A stretch of 64,000 nucleotides of DNA from Mucilaginibacter glaciei (GCF_014773245.1 NZ_JACWMX010000013.1:1-64000), one strand, 5' to 3'; shown: positions 27,318-37,003, counted from the first letter of the stretch. The notes: generated by a model from the sequence alone, not told the origin. Translations and numbers: made by a program.

Positions 27318-28439
27318 ATGGCCGGCATCTATTTACATATCCCATTTTGCAAACAAGCCTGCCATTACTGCGATTTTCATTTCAGCACTTCGCCTAAATA
27401 TAAGGACGAAATGGTGAAAGCGCTGGTAAAGGAGATACACCTGCAACGATGTTATCTGGATAACGAGTCTATCGAAACGATTTACTTTGGCGGGGGTACA
27501 CCCTCTGTGCTATCGGCGGATGAAATTCAGTTACTGATCAATACCATTACCGAACTGCATACCGTATCTGCGGATGCGGAGATCACTTTAGAGGCTAACC
27601 CTGATGACCTGGACCACTCCAAGCTAAAGGCACTGCGCCAAACACCAGTAAACCGGTTCAGCATCGGCATCCAATCGTTTTTTGATGAAGATTTGGCCTG
27701 GATGAACCGCGTACACCGCAGCAGCGAAGCCGAGGCATCTGTTAAGCGCGCGCAGGATATAGGCTTTGAGAATATCACCGTCGATCTCATTTACGGTTAC
27801 CCCCTGCTTACTGATGTGAAGTGGAAAAAAAATCTCGATACCGTTTTTGCGCTGCGCATTCCCCATATCTCGGCATATGCCATGACCGTTGAGCCGCAAA
27901 CCGCATTGGCCGCGTTCATTAGCAAAAAGAAACAACCGCCTATGAGCGAAGAGCAAAGCGCGGGGCAGTTCAGTACCATGTTGGATGCCATGCAAAGCAA
28001 CAGCTTCGAACAATACGAGATCAGCAATTTTTGCACGCCCGGCCACTATTCAAGGCATAACTCCAACTATTGGAAAGGGGTAAAATACTTGGGTATAGGC
28101 CCTTCGGCACATTCTTTTAACGGCGAAACCCGGCAGTGGAACGTAGCCAACAATGCCAAATACACCAAATCGATAATGGGGGACGCCATTCCATCTGAAG
28201 TTGAGGTATTGACAGAAGAGAACCGGCTAAATGAATATATCATGACCGCCCTGCGCACCAAATGGGGCATCGACCTGGAACAGTTGGACGCTATTGCAGG
28301 CGGATCTGCAAATATATTATTGAAAGCCGCCCGTATTTATTTTGACGATGGCAGCCTGACTCAATCAGGGAATTTATTAACCCTAACCCCTCACGGTAAG
28401 CTTTATGCCGACCGGATCGCATCAGAATTATTTTTTTAA
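27318..28439 (+). CDS. hemW: Radical SAM heme chaperone HemW
   Basis: A 373-residue radical SAM protein. The iron-sulphur motif CKQACHYC (Cys11, Cys15, Cys18) is followed by DFHFS. GGGTPS (SAM binding), NRFSIGIQSF and the C-terminal HemW domain (LNEYIMTALRTKWGIDL) follow. It was long annotated as oxygen-independent coproporphyrinogen oxidase, but lack of the fourth N-terminal cysteine and the length fit HemW, which inserts heme into respiratory proteins. It stands alone with its own promoter. Confidence 0.9.
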   Translation: MAGIYLHIPFCKQACHYCDFHFSTSPKYKDEMVKALVKEIHLQRCYLDNESIETIYFGGGTPSVLSADEIQLLINTITELHTVSADAEITLEANPDDLDHSKLKALRQTPVNRFSIGIQSFFDEDLAWMNRVHRSSEAEASVKRAQDIGFENITVDLIYGYPLLTDVKWKKNLDTVFALRIPHISAYAMTVEPQTALAAFISKKKQPPMSEEQSAGQFSTMLDAMQSNSFEQYEISNFCTPGHYSRHNSNYWKGVKYLGIGPSAHSFNGETRQWNVANNAKYTKSIMGDAIPSEVEVLTEENRLNEYIMTALRTKWGIDLEQLDAIAGGSANILLKAARIYFDDGSLTQSGNLLTLTPHGKLYADRIASELFF

Positions 28440-28572
28440 ATAATACCATATTGTACTAAAACAAAAATACAAGTACAATGTTGAACCACCATAAATGTTA
28501 TTTGAAAAACCAAACTACTCATTTTGGCGTATCTTATAATGTCCTAACAAAAACAAAATAATAATCTAATCA

Positions 28573-29121
28573 ATGAAAAAATTAATTATCGCTGCGTTTG
28601 CTTTAGTAGCTATCGCAATCGCTCCAAATGCTAATGCACAAACCAAAATGGTTGGTGGTGCTGCTATGTACCCAACAAAAAACATTGTTGAAAATGCTGT
28701 AAATTCTAAAGACCACACTACTTTGGTTGCCGCTGTTAAAGCTGCAGGTTTAGTAGAAACTTTATCATCTGCAGGCCCTTTCACTGTATTTGCACCAACT
28801 AACGAAGCTTTCAACAAAGTGCCTAAGGATGCTTTGGAAAGCCTGTTAAAACCAGAAAACAAAGCTGCATTAACTAAAATTTTAACCTACCACGTTGTGT
28901 CGGGTAAAGTTAGCGCGGCTGAACTGGTAGCCAAAATTAAAGCTGGTGGTGGCAAAGCCGAATTAACTACCGTTAGCGGTGGTATTTTAACTGCCATGTT
29001 AAAAGGCGGCAAAGTATACCTGGTTGACGAAAAAGGTGGCAAATCATGGGTAACCATTGCCGATGTTAACCAAAGCAATGGCGTTATTCACGTAGTGAAT
29101 GCCGTTTTAATGCCTAACTAA
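28573..29121 (+). CDS. Secreted fasciclin (FAS1) domain protein
   Basis: A 182-residue protein with a signal peptide (KKLIIAAFALVAIAIAPNANA) and one FAS1 domain covering the rest: TLVAAVKAAGLVETL, GPFTVFAPTNEAFNKVP (H1 motif region), LTYHVVSGKV (YH motif) and GVIHVVNAVLMP (H2 motif). FAS1 proteins act in adhesion and cell-surface interactions. It is a single gene, flanked by its own spacer and a strong terminator. Codon use looks biased (AAC, GCT, AAA rich), consistent with high expression. Confidence 0.92.
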   Translation: MKKLIIAAFALVAIAIAPNANAQTKMVGGAAMYPTKNIVENAVNSKDHTTLVAAVKAAGLVETLSSAGPFTVFAPTNEAFNKVPKDALESLLKPENKAALTKILTYHVVSGKVSAAELVAKIKAGGGKAELTTVSGGILTAMLKGGKVYLVDEKGGKSWVTIADVNQSNGVIHVVNAVLMPN

Positions 29122-29160
29122 TTAAGTTTTAAGCGATGGTAGATCATCGCTTAAATGTTT

Positions 29161-29197
29161 AAAAGCCCGGATGATCGTCTCATCCGGGCTTTTTTTT
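29161..29197 (+). terminator. Rho-independent terminator after the fasciclin gene
   Basis: A perfect 14-bp stem (AAAAGCCCGGATGA, 29161-29174, with its complement at 29180-29193) is followed by T residues to 29197. A smaller hairpin (TAAGCGATG / CATCGCTTA, 29130-29153) sits between it and the stop codon. Confidence 0.93.
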
Positions 29198-29247
29198 AAC
29201 TAATTTTTAGGAAACCAATATAAAACGCAAACAATTACCTTAATTAT

Positions 29248-29255
29248 TATTTTTG
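29248..29255 (+). promoter_or_regulatory. -7 box before the first cupin gene
   Basis: TATTTTTG fits TAnnTTTG and ends 20 bases before the ATG. No clear -33 element is seen, so support is modest. Confidence 0.3.
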
Positions 29256-29275
29256 TATGTTAAATAAATGTAAAC

Positions 29276-30154
29276 ATGAGTTTATCATTATCCCCTATTG
29301 ATAGAGCAGATCATATTACCCGTGAGGATTTTATCAATAATTACCTAAAGCCGCGCAAGCCATTAGTGGTCAGCAAAGCTACAGAAACATGGCCTGCTTT
29401 ACAAAAATGGACGTTTGACTATTTGAAGGAAACCGTTGGCGACCAGATAGTACCCCTGTACGATAGCTCCAAAGCCGATCCATCGAAACCGATCAATGCA
29501 TCGGCAGCCGAAATGAAGTTTGGCGATTATATTGACCTGATACAAAAAGGACCGACAGACCTGCGCATCTTTTTGTTCGACCCGATAAAGCACGCACCAA
29601 AGCTGCTGGATGATTACCGCTCGCCTACCGATTTGATGGGTGGTTTTTTAGACAAATACCCCAATATGTTTTTTGGCGGGCAGGGTTCCGTAACGTTCCT
29701 GCATTATGATATAGACCTGGCGCACATTTTCCATACCCATTTTAACGGCCGCAAGCACATCATCCTTTTCGATAATAAATGGAGCGAACGCCTGTACAAA
29801 ATCCCTTTCGCAACTTACGCTTTGGAGGATTATGATATCGAAAACCCCGACTTTAAAAAATTCCCCGCGCTGGATGGCATTGATGGGCAGGAAACTATTT
29901 TAAATCATGGCGAAACGCTGTTTATGCCCACCGGCTATTGGCATTGGATGAAATACCTGGATGGGTCGTTCTCTATTTCGCTGCGCGCCTGGGATAGTTC
30001 ATGGGCCATCAAGGGCAAAAGCCTGTATAACTTAACCATACAGCGCAAGTTTGATGATATTATGAAAAAAAACTTCCGCACCAACTATATGGACTGGAAA
30101 GAAAGGCTAGCGGTTAAACGTGCAGATAAGGCACTGGCTGCGGGCAGGCCTTAA
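29276..30154 (+). CDS. Cupin-like (JmjC-fold) protein, copy 1
   Basis: A 292-residue cytosolic protein of the Cupin_8/JmjC-like family, members of which are Fe(II)/2-oxoglutarate-dependent hydroxylases. The iron-binding HxD is in VTFLHYDIDLAHIFHTHF, and the distal His is likely in LFMPTGYWHWMKY. The N-terminal IDRADHITREDFINNYLKPR is shared with the next gene. Substrate unknown; family members hydroxylate proteins or small molecules. No signal peptide. It is a tandem paralogue of the following gene. Confidence 0.85.
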   Translation: MSLSLSPIDRADHITREDFINNYLKPRKPLVVSKATETWPALQKWTFDYLKETVGDQIVPLYDSSKADPSKPINASAAEMKFGDYIDLIQKGPTDLRIFLFDPIKHAPKLLDDYRSPTDLMGGFLDKYPNMFFGGQGSVTFLHYDIDLAHIFHTHFNGRKHIILFDNKWSERLYKIPFATYALEDYDIENPDFKKFPALDGIDGQETILNHGETLFMPTGYWHWMKYLDGSFSISLRAWDSSWAIKGKSLYNLTIQRKFDDIMKKNFRTNYMDWKERLAVKRADKALAAGRP

Positions 30155-30282
30155 CAGCTTTATGTAATATTAACACGGGCTTAACAATTACGGTAATTTA
30201 TTTCCGTTTATTTGACAGAACTTCGGGCGAAATGGTTATATTAAGGGTAGCCATTTTTACTTTAATCCGATCATTCACAGAC

Positions 30283-31164
30283 ATGAGCTTCATCCTTCGC
30301 CCGATAGACACCGTCGAGACCATCACACCCGAAGATTTTAAGGAAAACTACCTGAAACCACGCCGCCCGCTGGTAATAAAAGGGCTAACCAAAAACTGGC
30401 CCGCCCGCGAGAAATGGACACCCGAATATTTGAAAAAGGCGGTAGGCAGCAAAGTGGTGCCATTGTATGATAATTCCAAGGCCGACCCATCGAAACCGAT
30501 TAATTCATCCGCAGCAGAAATGCCCTTTGATGATTACATGGACCTCATCATGTCGACCCCTACTGAGCTGCGCATCTTCTTCTTCAATATATTCAAGCAA
30601 AACCCGGAGCTGTTGAACGATATCGCCTTCCCCAAAGAATTAATGGGTGGTTTTATCGAAAGCATGCCGTCTATGTTTTTTGGAGGCAGCAACTCCGTTA
30701 CCTTTTTACATTACGATATCGATCTGCCGCACATTTTCCACACGCACTTTGGTGGTAGCAAACATGTGATACTTTTCGAGAATAAATGGAAACGCCGTTT
30801 ATATTGTATCCCTAACGCTACTTACGCGTTAGAAGATTATGATGTAGCCAACCCGGATACTAAAAAGTTCCCTGCACTGGAAGGTGTTGAAGGCACCGAA
30901 GTTTTCCTGGAGCATGGCGATACCTTGTTTATGCCTACCGGCTACTGGCACTGGATGAAATACGTAGAGGGCGGTTACTCGTTAAGCCTGCGCGCCTGGG
31001 ATGCCTCCATCAGCCGCAAAGCAGCCAGCATATATAACCTGGCCGTAAAGGGTGGGTTAGACAGCTTGCTGAAAATGGCATTTAAGGCCAACTACGCCCA
31101 ATACCGCGAAAAGCTGGCCGTTAAATGGGCCAACAAAGAACTGGCAGCTGGCAAACCATATTAG
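30283..31164 (+). CDS. Cupin-like (JmjC-fold) protein, copy 2
   Basis: A 293-residue paralogue of the gene before it, colinear over its full length: same HYD iron motif (VTFLHYDIDLPHIFHTHF), same LFMPTGYWHWMKY, same ADPSKPIN segment. The frame opens at 30232, but the ATG at 30283 (MSFILRPIDTVETITPEDF) lines up with the start of copy 1 and is preferred. A 128-bp spacer separates the copies, so each may have its own promoter. Divergence is greatest at the C-terminal helices. Confidence 0.85.
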   Translation: MSFILRPIDTVETITPEDFKENYLKPRRPLVIKGLTKNWPAREKWTPEYLKKAVGSKVVPLYDNSKADPSKPINSSAAEMPFDDYMDLIMSTPTELRIFFFNIFKQNPELLNDIAFPKELMGGFIESMPSMFFGGSNSVTFLHYDIDLPHIFHTHFGGSKHVILFENKWKRRLYCIPNATYALEDYDVANPDTKKFPALEGVEGTEVFLEHGDTLFMPTGYWHWMKYVEGGYSLSLRAWDASISRKAASIYNLAVKGGLDSLLKMAFKANYAQYREKLAVKWANKELAAGKPY

Positions 31165-31218
31165 CATAAGTCAACACATCTGGCTTACTACCGTATAGAA
31201 TGAAATTTTGACTTCGAT

Positions 31219-32415
31219 TTAATCAGACGCGGTAGTGCTGTTGAAGTAGATCAGCAGATCAAAGTTTTCTGCTATGGCGAGTTTCCAATTGGTCACATCA
31301 TCGGTACCCCCAATCATTCGCATATCAAGCTTTTTATTAAAAAATTGCTTAAGCACCAGATTTGATTGCGCAGTGGCAATGTCTATAATAAAGTTTTTGT
31401 AGCGGCATTGTTTAAAGTAAAATTCATAGGCTTTAATTGACATAACATCAGGGTAGTTGACTTTTTGAAGCTTTCTGTTAACAAATAAATTAACGTTGCC
31501 GGTATTAAAATCTGTTGCTACCGACAGATACTTTGAACCATACCTTTTACTTAGCAAATTACCTAATGACGGCTGCTTAAATAAAGACGATTTGGCTACA
31601 TGCCCATTATGCGCCCATATAATTAGCTTTGAATTGCCCGATTGGTTTATCACCCAATTGGCGTTCTCAAAAAGATAGCCATCCCTGTCACCAAATTTAT
31701 AATGCAGAAAATTTGCAGCGGTTTGTTTCAAAAGGTCAACGTAATGCAGGGTAACCGAGCTATCGGGTGCCGAGCGGGCCGTTTGGTAAATAACGGGCAT
31801 AATTTTCACTAATTGATTGATATCTTCTTTTTTTAAATTACGGTAATCAGCAATTTCAATATCGTGCAGGCGCAACGCAACATCTCGCGGCAGTACCGGC
31901 AAGGCCGCTAAAACCTGTTTAATGATGTTGCTAAACCCTCTTGCCTCCAACCCGTAGATATGCACCCGCTCTCCCGGTGGCTTATCATCATTATACTGCC
32001 TGAGCCAGTTTAGCATGATTTTAGTTTCAAGGATGAGTGGAAACCCACCACCATCAAATTTAAGCTGGTCGGTTTTCTTGTTAATAAAATCATCAAGCTG
32101 TTGCGTAGCCGAAAAATCGCTTTCAAACGCAATCGACTTATAGCCCAATGTGGTCACCATGTAACGGATCAGCCTGTCTTTGTAAACAAAAAATTCGTGG
32201 GTGCCATGTGTGGCCTCGCCGAGTGCAACAATGTTTTTTTCTTGTATAATCGGCCTCAAAAAAGCAAGATCGGTAAAAGGGGCCGCGGCGTCCAGTGTGG
32301 CTATAGGTCTAATTACTTCGTTTAAACTATTAACCAAAGCAACGTTTTCCTGCGCAACTAATTTAAAATGCACCAGGCTGAGTACGATAAAAACCGGAAT
32401 TTTAAACTTAATCAA
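31219..32415 (-). CDS. Erythromycin esterase family protein
   Basis: A 398-residue protein with a signal peptide (IPVFIVLSLVHFKLVAQ). The conserved ALGEATHGTHEFFVYKDRLIRY and KSIAFESDFSATQQLDDFI hold the Glu and His residues of the Ere family, and IIWAHNGHVAKS carries the later His pair. Ere enzymes hydrolyse macrolide lactones, but most Bacteroidota homologues have unknown substrates, so a resistance role should not be assumed. It is transcribed away from the GNAT gene across a 279-bp spacer that contains a C7 run and no gene I can see. Confidence 0.85.
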   Translation of the reverse strand: MIKFKIPVFIVLSLVHFKLVAQENVALVNSLNEVIRPIATLDAAAPFTDLAFLRPIIQEKNIVALGEATHGTHEFFVYKDRLIRYMVTTLGYKSIAFESDFSATQQLDDFINKKTDQLKFDGGGFPLILETKIMLNWLRQYNDDKPPGERVHIYGLEARGFSNIIKQVLAALPVLPRDVALRLHDIEIADYRNLKKEDINQLVKIMPVIYQTARSAPDSSVTLHYVDLLKQTAANFLHYKFGDRDGYLFENANWVINQSGNSKLIIWAHNGHVAKSSLFKQPSLGNLLSKRYGSKYLSVATDFNTGNVNLFVNRKLQKVNYPDVMSIKAYEFYFKQCRYKNFIIDIATAQSNLVLKQFFNKKLDMRMIGGTDDVTNWKLAIAENFDLLIYFNSTTASD

Positions 32416-32602
32416 TTGAGCTATAATTTAAAGGCTAAGGTAATGCAAAAAACCTGGGTGTTCATAATAGCAACAGCGGTAACAAAACCTTAACAACCCT
32501 GCCAAAATGAAAAAATAACGTTTCAAATCGGTAGGAATCCCCCCCGGTTTATGTATCTAAAAAATATATATTCAGCGTTTACAGTGCCTAAAACGCACTT
32601 TT

Positions 32603-32632
32603 TTTGTTTTTGGCAGAATGGGCATCCTTTTG
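32603..32632 (+). promoter_or_regulatory. Possible promoter of the GNAT-M20 operon
   Basis: TTTG (32603-32606) and TCCTTTTG (32625-32632, one base off TAnnTTTG) are 18 bp apart, about 60 bases before the GNAT start. Support is weak. Confidence 0.25.
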
Positions 32633-32694
32633 GCGACCATGTGTTTTTTAAACAGGGGCAATCAAATTACCGGCGATTTTAACACAAAAAACCA

Positions 32695-33240
32695 ATGGAC
32701 GACGGACGAATTATTGTAAGGTTGGCACAACCTTCAGATCATATTTATGCACAACAAATAGCCGACGAAACAGAACGCTCTGCCATAGCAAGGGGTTCGG
32801 GCATCTCTAAAAGGTCGGCCGGCTCTGTTAACGAGAAGATAGCCGCGGGCAAAGCCATCATGGCGGTATCAGCTACCGGCGACTGGGTAGGTTTCTCTTA
32901 TTTCGACGTATGGGACAACGGTAAATTCGTATCTAACAGCGGCCTTATCGTATCGCCCGGGTACCGGCAAAACGGCGTGGCTGCCGAAATTAAGGAACAG
33001 GTATTTAACCTTTGCCGCCAAAAACACCCCGAGTCGCTTGTGTTCTCCATCACATCGGGCGCTGCTATTATGAAACTGAACACCCGCTTGGGTTTTGAGC
33101 CGGTAACTTATGACCAGATTACGCATGATGAAACCTTTTGGGCCGGTTGTAAAAGCTGCGTTAACTATGATGTTTTAACCGGCAAAAACAAATGTAATTG
33201 CCTTTGCACTGCTATGCTTTTTAACCCGGCAAATAACTAA
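32695..33240 (+). CDS. GNAT family N-acetyltransferase with Cys-rich tail, arginine-pathway-like
   Basis: A 181-residue acetyltransferase. The acetyl-CoA region is seen at GLIVSPGYRQNGVAAEIKEQV. The C terminus has an unusual cysteine cluster (CKSCVNYD, then CNCLC), likely a metal site. From memory, GNAT proteins with the same FWxGCxSC...CLCTAMLF tail sit at the head of arginine-biosynthesis clusters in Bacteroidota. Here the next gene, 28 bp on, is an acetylornithine-deacetylase-like enzyme. A role in making the N-acyl-glutamate of that pathway is therefore plausible but inferred. Confidence 0.75.
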   Translation: MDDGRIIVRLAQPSDHIYAQQIADETERSAIARGSGISKRSAGSVNEKIAAGKAIMAVSATGDWVGFSYFDVWDNGKFVSNSGLIVSPGYRQNGVAAEIKEQVFNLCRQKHPESLVFSITSGAAIMKLNTRLGFEPVTYDQITHDETFWAGCKSCVNYDVLTGKNKCNCLCTAMLFNPANN

Positions 33241-33268
33241 GCGCCCTTAAATTCAAAAATTTCAAGAA

Positions 33269-34435
33269 ATGGCCTACCAGGAAAAACAACACCCGCTTAC
33301 CGATGACGAGCAGCTTATTAACGTATTAGACGCCGATGCACTGTTTCTTTTAAAACAACTGATCAGCACACCATCGCCCAGCGGGCAGGAACATACCACT
33401 GCCGATCTGATACAGCAATTTATGCAGGTAAGAGGGATTAAAACCCACCGGTTGCACAACAACATATGGGCTTATAATAAATACTATAACAGCAGCAACC
33501 CAACCATCCTGCTCAATTCCCACCACGACACCGTGAAACCCAACGAGAGCTACACGCGCGACCCATTCAAAGCCGATACGATAGAGGGCAAACTATTTGG
33601 CCTGGGCAGTAATGATGCGGGCGGATGTTTGGTATCGCTGCTGGCAGTTTTCAGCTACTTTTACAACCATCCAAACCTATCGTACAACCTTTGCTTTGCT
33701 GCCACGGGCGAGGAAGAAAATTCGGGAGATAACGGTATCCACGCCATACTGCCCCGGATTGGCCCGATAGACTTCGCCATAGTGGGCGAACCTACGCAAA
33801 TGCAGATGGCCACTGCCGAAATGGGAAACATGGTGCTGGATTGCACCAGTTATGGCGTCGCAGGCCACGCCGCCCGCAACGAGGGTGTTAACGCTTTGTA
33901 CAAAGCACTTGCCGATATTCAGTGGTTCTCTACTTACCAATTCCCCAAACAATCTGCCTTCATGGGGCCTGTTAAAATGACGGTGACACAAATAAATGCC
34001 GGGCTGCAGCACAACATCATCCCGCACGAATGCCGTTTTACGGTAGATGTTAGGCTGAGTGATTGCTACACGCCTGACGAAGTTTTGGCCGCAGTAAAAC
34101 AGCACACCAACTGTGCTATCACCGTAAGGGATGGCATCCTTAAACCATCCTGTATCGATCATATCCATCCTTTAGTACGGGCGGGTATGGCAATGGGCTT
34201 AAAAACCTATGTATCGCCAACCAGCAGCGACCAGGGATGGCTAAATATGCCTTCGCTAAAAATGGGGCCCGGCGATTCGGCACGCTCGCACATGGCTGAT
34301 GAATTTATTTATATAGATGAGATACGCGAGGGCGTAAACAGCTACATCGGCCTGCTTAAAAGCATGATGTATTGCCTTATCCATAACCCGGCCAATGGTA
34401 AAACAATAACTAACCCGCAGCAAAATGCAAACTAA
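33269..34435 (+). CDS. M20 family N-acyl-ornithine deacylase
   Basis: A 388-residue di-zinc amidohydrolase. Metal and catalytic motifs are LLNSHHDTVKP, GLGSNDAGG, TGEEENSGDNG and GEPTQMQMA, with dimerisation lid GVAGHAAR and late ligand region near GPGDSARSHMADE. It resembles Bacteroidota N-acetyl- or N-succinyl-ornithine deacetylase (argE role), which releases ornithine in arginine synthesis. Other M20 substrates cannot be excluded. It lies 28 bp after the GNAT gene and overlaps the next gene by 11 bp. Confidence 0.85.
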   Translation: MAYQEKQHPLTDDEQLINVLDADALFLLKQLISTPSPSGQEHTTADLIQQFMQVRGIKTHRLHNNIWAYNKYYNSSNPTILLNSHHDTVKPNESYTRDPFKADTIEGKLFGLGSNDAGGCLVSLLAVFSYFYNHPNLSYNLCFAATGEEENSGDNGIHAILPRIGPIDFAIVGEPTQMQMATAEMGNMVLDCTSYGVAGHAARNEGVNALYKALADIQWFSTYQFPKQSAFMGPVKMTVTQINAGLQHNIIPHECRFTVDVRLSDCYTPDEVLAAVKQHTNCAITVRDGILKPSCIDHIHPLVRAGMAMGLKTYVSPTSSDQGWLNMPSLKMGPGDSARSHMADEFIYIDEIREGVNSYIGLLKSMMYCLIHNPANGKTITNPQQNAN

Positions 34436-35042
34436 GCAACACACCGGCAGGCACGTTAACCCGGTTATCGACCCTAAGAAACTGGTATTTAATGCTGACA
34501 ATAAAAAGGAATTTTTGTTGCTACTAAAAAAACGGGAAGACCAGGTACAGGGCATGCTGCTTTGGTGCAGCATTATTGTATTGGTAAGCTACGTGGCGGT
34601 TGTCATCAGCATTATTAAATATTACACCAGCCTAACCAGCGGGCATCCCGGGTACCTGGTAGCCCTGCTCACGGTGATCATGGCCTTGCTGGGCTGGTTT
34701 ATTTGGTTGCAATACCGCTGCACAACCTACCAGCCATCCGCCTCGGCAATGGTGATGAAAGAACTTTTAAAGTTTAAGGCACATGTAGCCACCCGTCAGC
34801 TAAAATTGCTGATCACCTATATAATAGGCTACTCGCTCATCGTTGCAGGGTCTTGCTTTTTATGCTGGTGGTATGTAGAGGGCGGGCCGCAAAAAATAAT
34901 CGAGGCAACAGCACCCATCAGTATAATGGTTTACGCTGCCGGCCTTTTCCTGCTTATGAAACTGGCTTTTAAAAGGCGCACCTACCTTAACTATATCGGC
35001 TCGATAGATAAAAGTATTATAGACGGTTTTAGCAAGCAGTAG
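34425..35042 (+). CDS. Hypothetical four-helix membrane protein
   Basis: A 205-residue protein with a basic, hydrophilic N terminus (~45 residues) and four likely membrane helices (~residues 45-66, 75-96, 125-146, 160-180). It begins 11 bp inside the M20 gene, so translation is probably coupled. I do not recognise a family. Nothing in the sequence suggests a transporter signature, and the link to the arginine-like genes is only positional. Confidence 0.65.
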   Translation: MQTKQHTGRHVNPVIDPKKLVFNADNKKEFLLLLKKREDQVQGMLLWCSIIVLVSYVAVVISIIKYYTSLTSGHPGYLVALLTVIMALLGWFIWLQYRCTTYQPSASAMVMKELLKFKAHVATRQLKLLITYIIGYSLIVAGSCFLCWWYVEGGPQKIIEATAPISIMVYAAGLFLLMKLAFKRRTYLNYIGSIDKSIIDGFSKQ

Positions 35043-35176
35043 AAAATTGTTCTGGCAGCACCTAAGGCAAGCACCGTGCCTTTTTGATGGGTGCTTAACC
35101 TGTCTTGGCGATTGCATGCTATAAAAAGTGTCTTAGGTGTAAATATTCGTAGCTGCAATTATATAAAGCTTATGTA

Positions 35177-36919
35177 TTATTTGCCTTTATTTAATATCTC
35201 CAAAGCTTTCTCTTTAGCTGCATCTTTGCCGCTTTGCAGGTCTTTTATCGTTTTCTTCACCACTATATCGGGCATAATACCTACGCCTACAAATTCTTTT
35301 CCATCCGGATAAGTATCCCGCTTACCACAAACGCGGGCACTACCACCACCTGGTAAATTAAACGGTACAGGCTGGCCGGTGCTTCCGCCTGTCGCAGTAC
35401 CTATTAACTTTCCTCTTTTCATATAATCAAAGGCTACTGCAAAATCCTCCGCTGCCGAGAACGTACGCGGGCCGATTAAAACTATAACTGGTTTATCATA
35501 ATATATCTTCCCATTAGCCGCCCAATCATATGGCTTGCTAATTTCCCATCTGGGTTCGTCACCAGGGCGTGATGTGTGCTGTAAAGTTTTTGATGCAGAA
35601 GTTTTGAAAGACTTGTTGGTCAGCTTACTGATGATGTTAAACCCAATATTGCCAGACCCGCCTCCATTATATCTGATATCAATAATTAGCCCACGGGTCG
35701 CCGCTATTTGAGTATAAAGCGAGTCGAAATTTTTGTTTATGCGGTTGTTTTCGAAATCGTTAATGGTCAAGTAGCCAACATTACCAATCGTCTGATATTC
35801 TAAAGATTTCTTTGATTTAATATCATGGTAACCCGTACGGGCAGCGGTGCGTTCAGTTATTTTACCCATCTTGTCTTTTAATTGAAACACTATTGGTTTT
35901 TCTTTAGGTCCGCTTAGGAGGCCATAAGTAAACTGACGCACTTCCAGGTCTTGTGGTGTTGAACTACTTTGATAAGGTTTAACAACCCGATCGGAATAAT
36001 CGATTACGGGTTCGTTATCAATTTTTACAATCTCGAGCCCTGGCTGTACCCCTGCCTTGTAAAGGCTATCGCTTGAAACCTCTGTAATAAAAACGCGCCC
36101 TTCTATCAATTCTGTACGCATTGGCGGGCGGCTGTAAAATTGTGTACTTAGTGAATCTGGCGGATAAACGTTGGTATGCCCGTCTTTTAGCTGTGCATAA
36201 AAATTCATTAGCACGCGGTAATATTCTGCTGTGCTTTTTGTGGTTTGAACTTTGGGAATATAATCGAGGTAAGTTTGGTTCCAGTCGTTACTCAAATGGT
36301 CAAAATAAACAAAATTATATTTTGCCTGCGACCACAGCAGCGATAGCCCGGCTATTTTCTCTGTAAGTGTAAGATCGTTTTTATAAGAGGTGTTTAAGGC
36401 TGTGTTTTCCCACAATTCACCCTGCATTTTCATTTTATTGATAACGGCAAGATACCGCGATTCGGTACGGATAGATGCAAGCGACGGATTTTTTTGAATA
36501 TAATTAAGCACCCCACTCGGCTCGCCCAAAGCAAACATGTTTTCTAACGAAGTAAGTGCAGAATCCCTTTGATTAGCCAGTGCATAGGCTTGCGCCATAT
36601 CCAAATAAATATCGTTACGGCGGGCTTTTAAATAAATATTGCCGTTTGCTAATTCGTTAACGGGTATGCTATCTAAAAATATTACAGCTTTTTTTAAAAT
36701 GGTAATACCCTTTTCTATTTCGAGGCCGGTGGCTCCTTTTTTCTCCCACAAATCGTTTGCATCAGAACGCGCCTGCTGTGCCCGGTCATAAGCATCCATG
36801 GCAGATAATGTTTTTTGAATGGGAGCTGTATATGCGGTACTTTTGGATACTTGCTGCGCTGTGCTCCTAATAAATGCAGCCAGGCAAAACGTCATCAAAA
36901 TAAAATATCTGAATTGCAT
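35177..36919 (-). CDS. S41 family (C-terminal processing type) peptidase
   Basis: A 580-residue secreted protease with signal peptide (FILMTFCLAAFIRSTAQQ), a TPR-like helical N-terminal region (~residues 35-165), a PDZ-like segment (LIEGRVFITEVSSDSLYKAG, GLEIVKIDNEPV) and the S41 catalytic domain: GLIIDIRYNGGG and nucleophile Ser in GPRTFSAAEDFA. It probably degrades peptides or damaged proteins in the periplasm. A 26-bp palindrome lies about 85 bp upstream of its start. Confidence 0.88.
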   Translation of the reverse strand: MQFRYFILMTFCLAAFIRSTAQQVSKSTAYTAPIQKTLSAMDAYDRAQQARSDANDLWEKKGATGLEIEKGITILKKAVIFLDSIPVNELANGNIYLKARRNDIYLDMAQAYALANQRDSALTSLENMFALGEPSGVLNYIQKNPSLASIRTESRYLAVINKMKMQGELWENTALNTSYKNDLTLTEKIAGLSLLWSQAKYNFVYFDHLSNDWNQTYLDYIPKVQTTKSTAEYYRVLMNFYAQLKDGHTNVYPPDSLSTQFYSRPPMRTELIEGRVFITEVSSDSLYKAGVQPGLEIVKIDNEPVIDYSDRVVKPYQSSSTPQDLEVRQFTYGLLSGPKEKPIVFQLKDKMGKITERTAARTGYHDIKSKKSLEYQTIGNVGYLTINDFENNRINKNFDSLYTQIAATRGLIIDIRYNGGGSGNIGFNIISKLTNKSFKTSASKTLQHTSRPGDEPRWEISKPYDWAANGKIYYDKPVIVLIGPRTFSAAEDFAVAFDYMKRGKLIGTATGGSTGQPVPFNLPGGGSARVCGKRDTYPDGKEFVGVGIMPDIVVKKTIKDLQSGKDAAKEKALEILNKGK

Positions 36920-37003
36920 AATATAGTTTTTTTATTGATAATTAAAAAACATGCCGAATTCGCAATTCATTAATTATAAGGCGATTAAATATCTATAACA
37001 GTT

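Noticed and set aside
31219..32415. Macrolide resistance gene
   Set aside because: The family is right, but chromosomal Bacteroidota homologues with signal peptides have unknown substrates; no resistance claim is supported.
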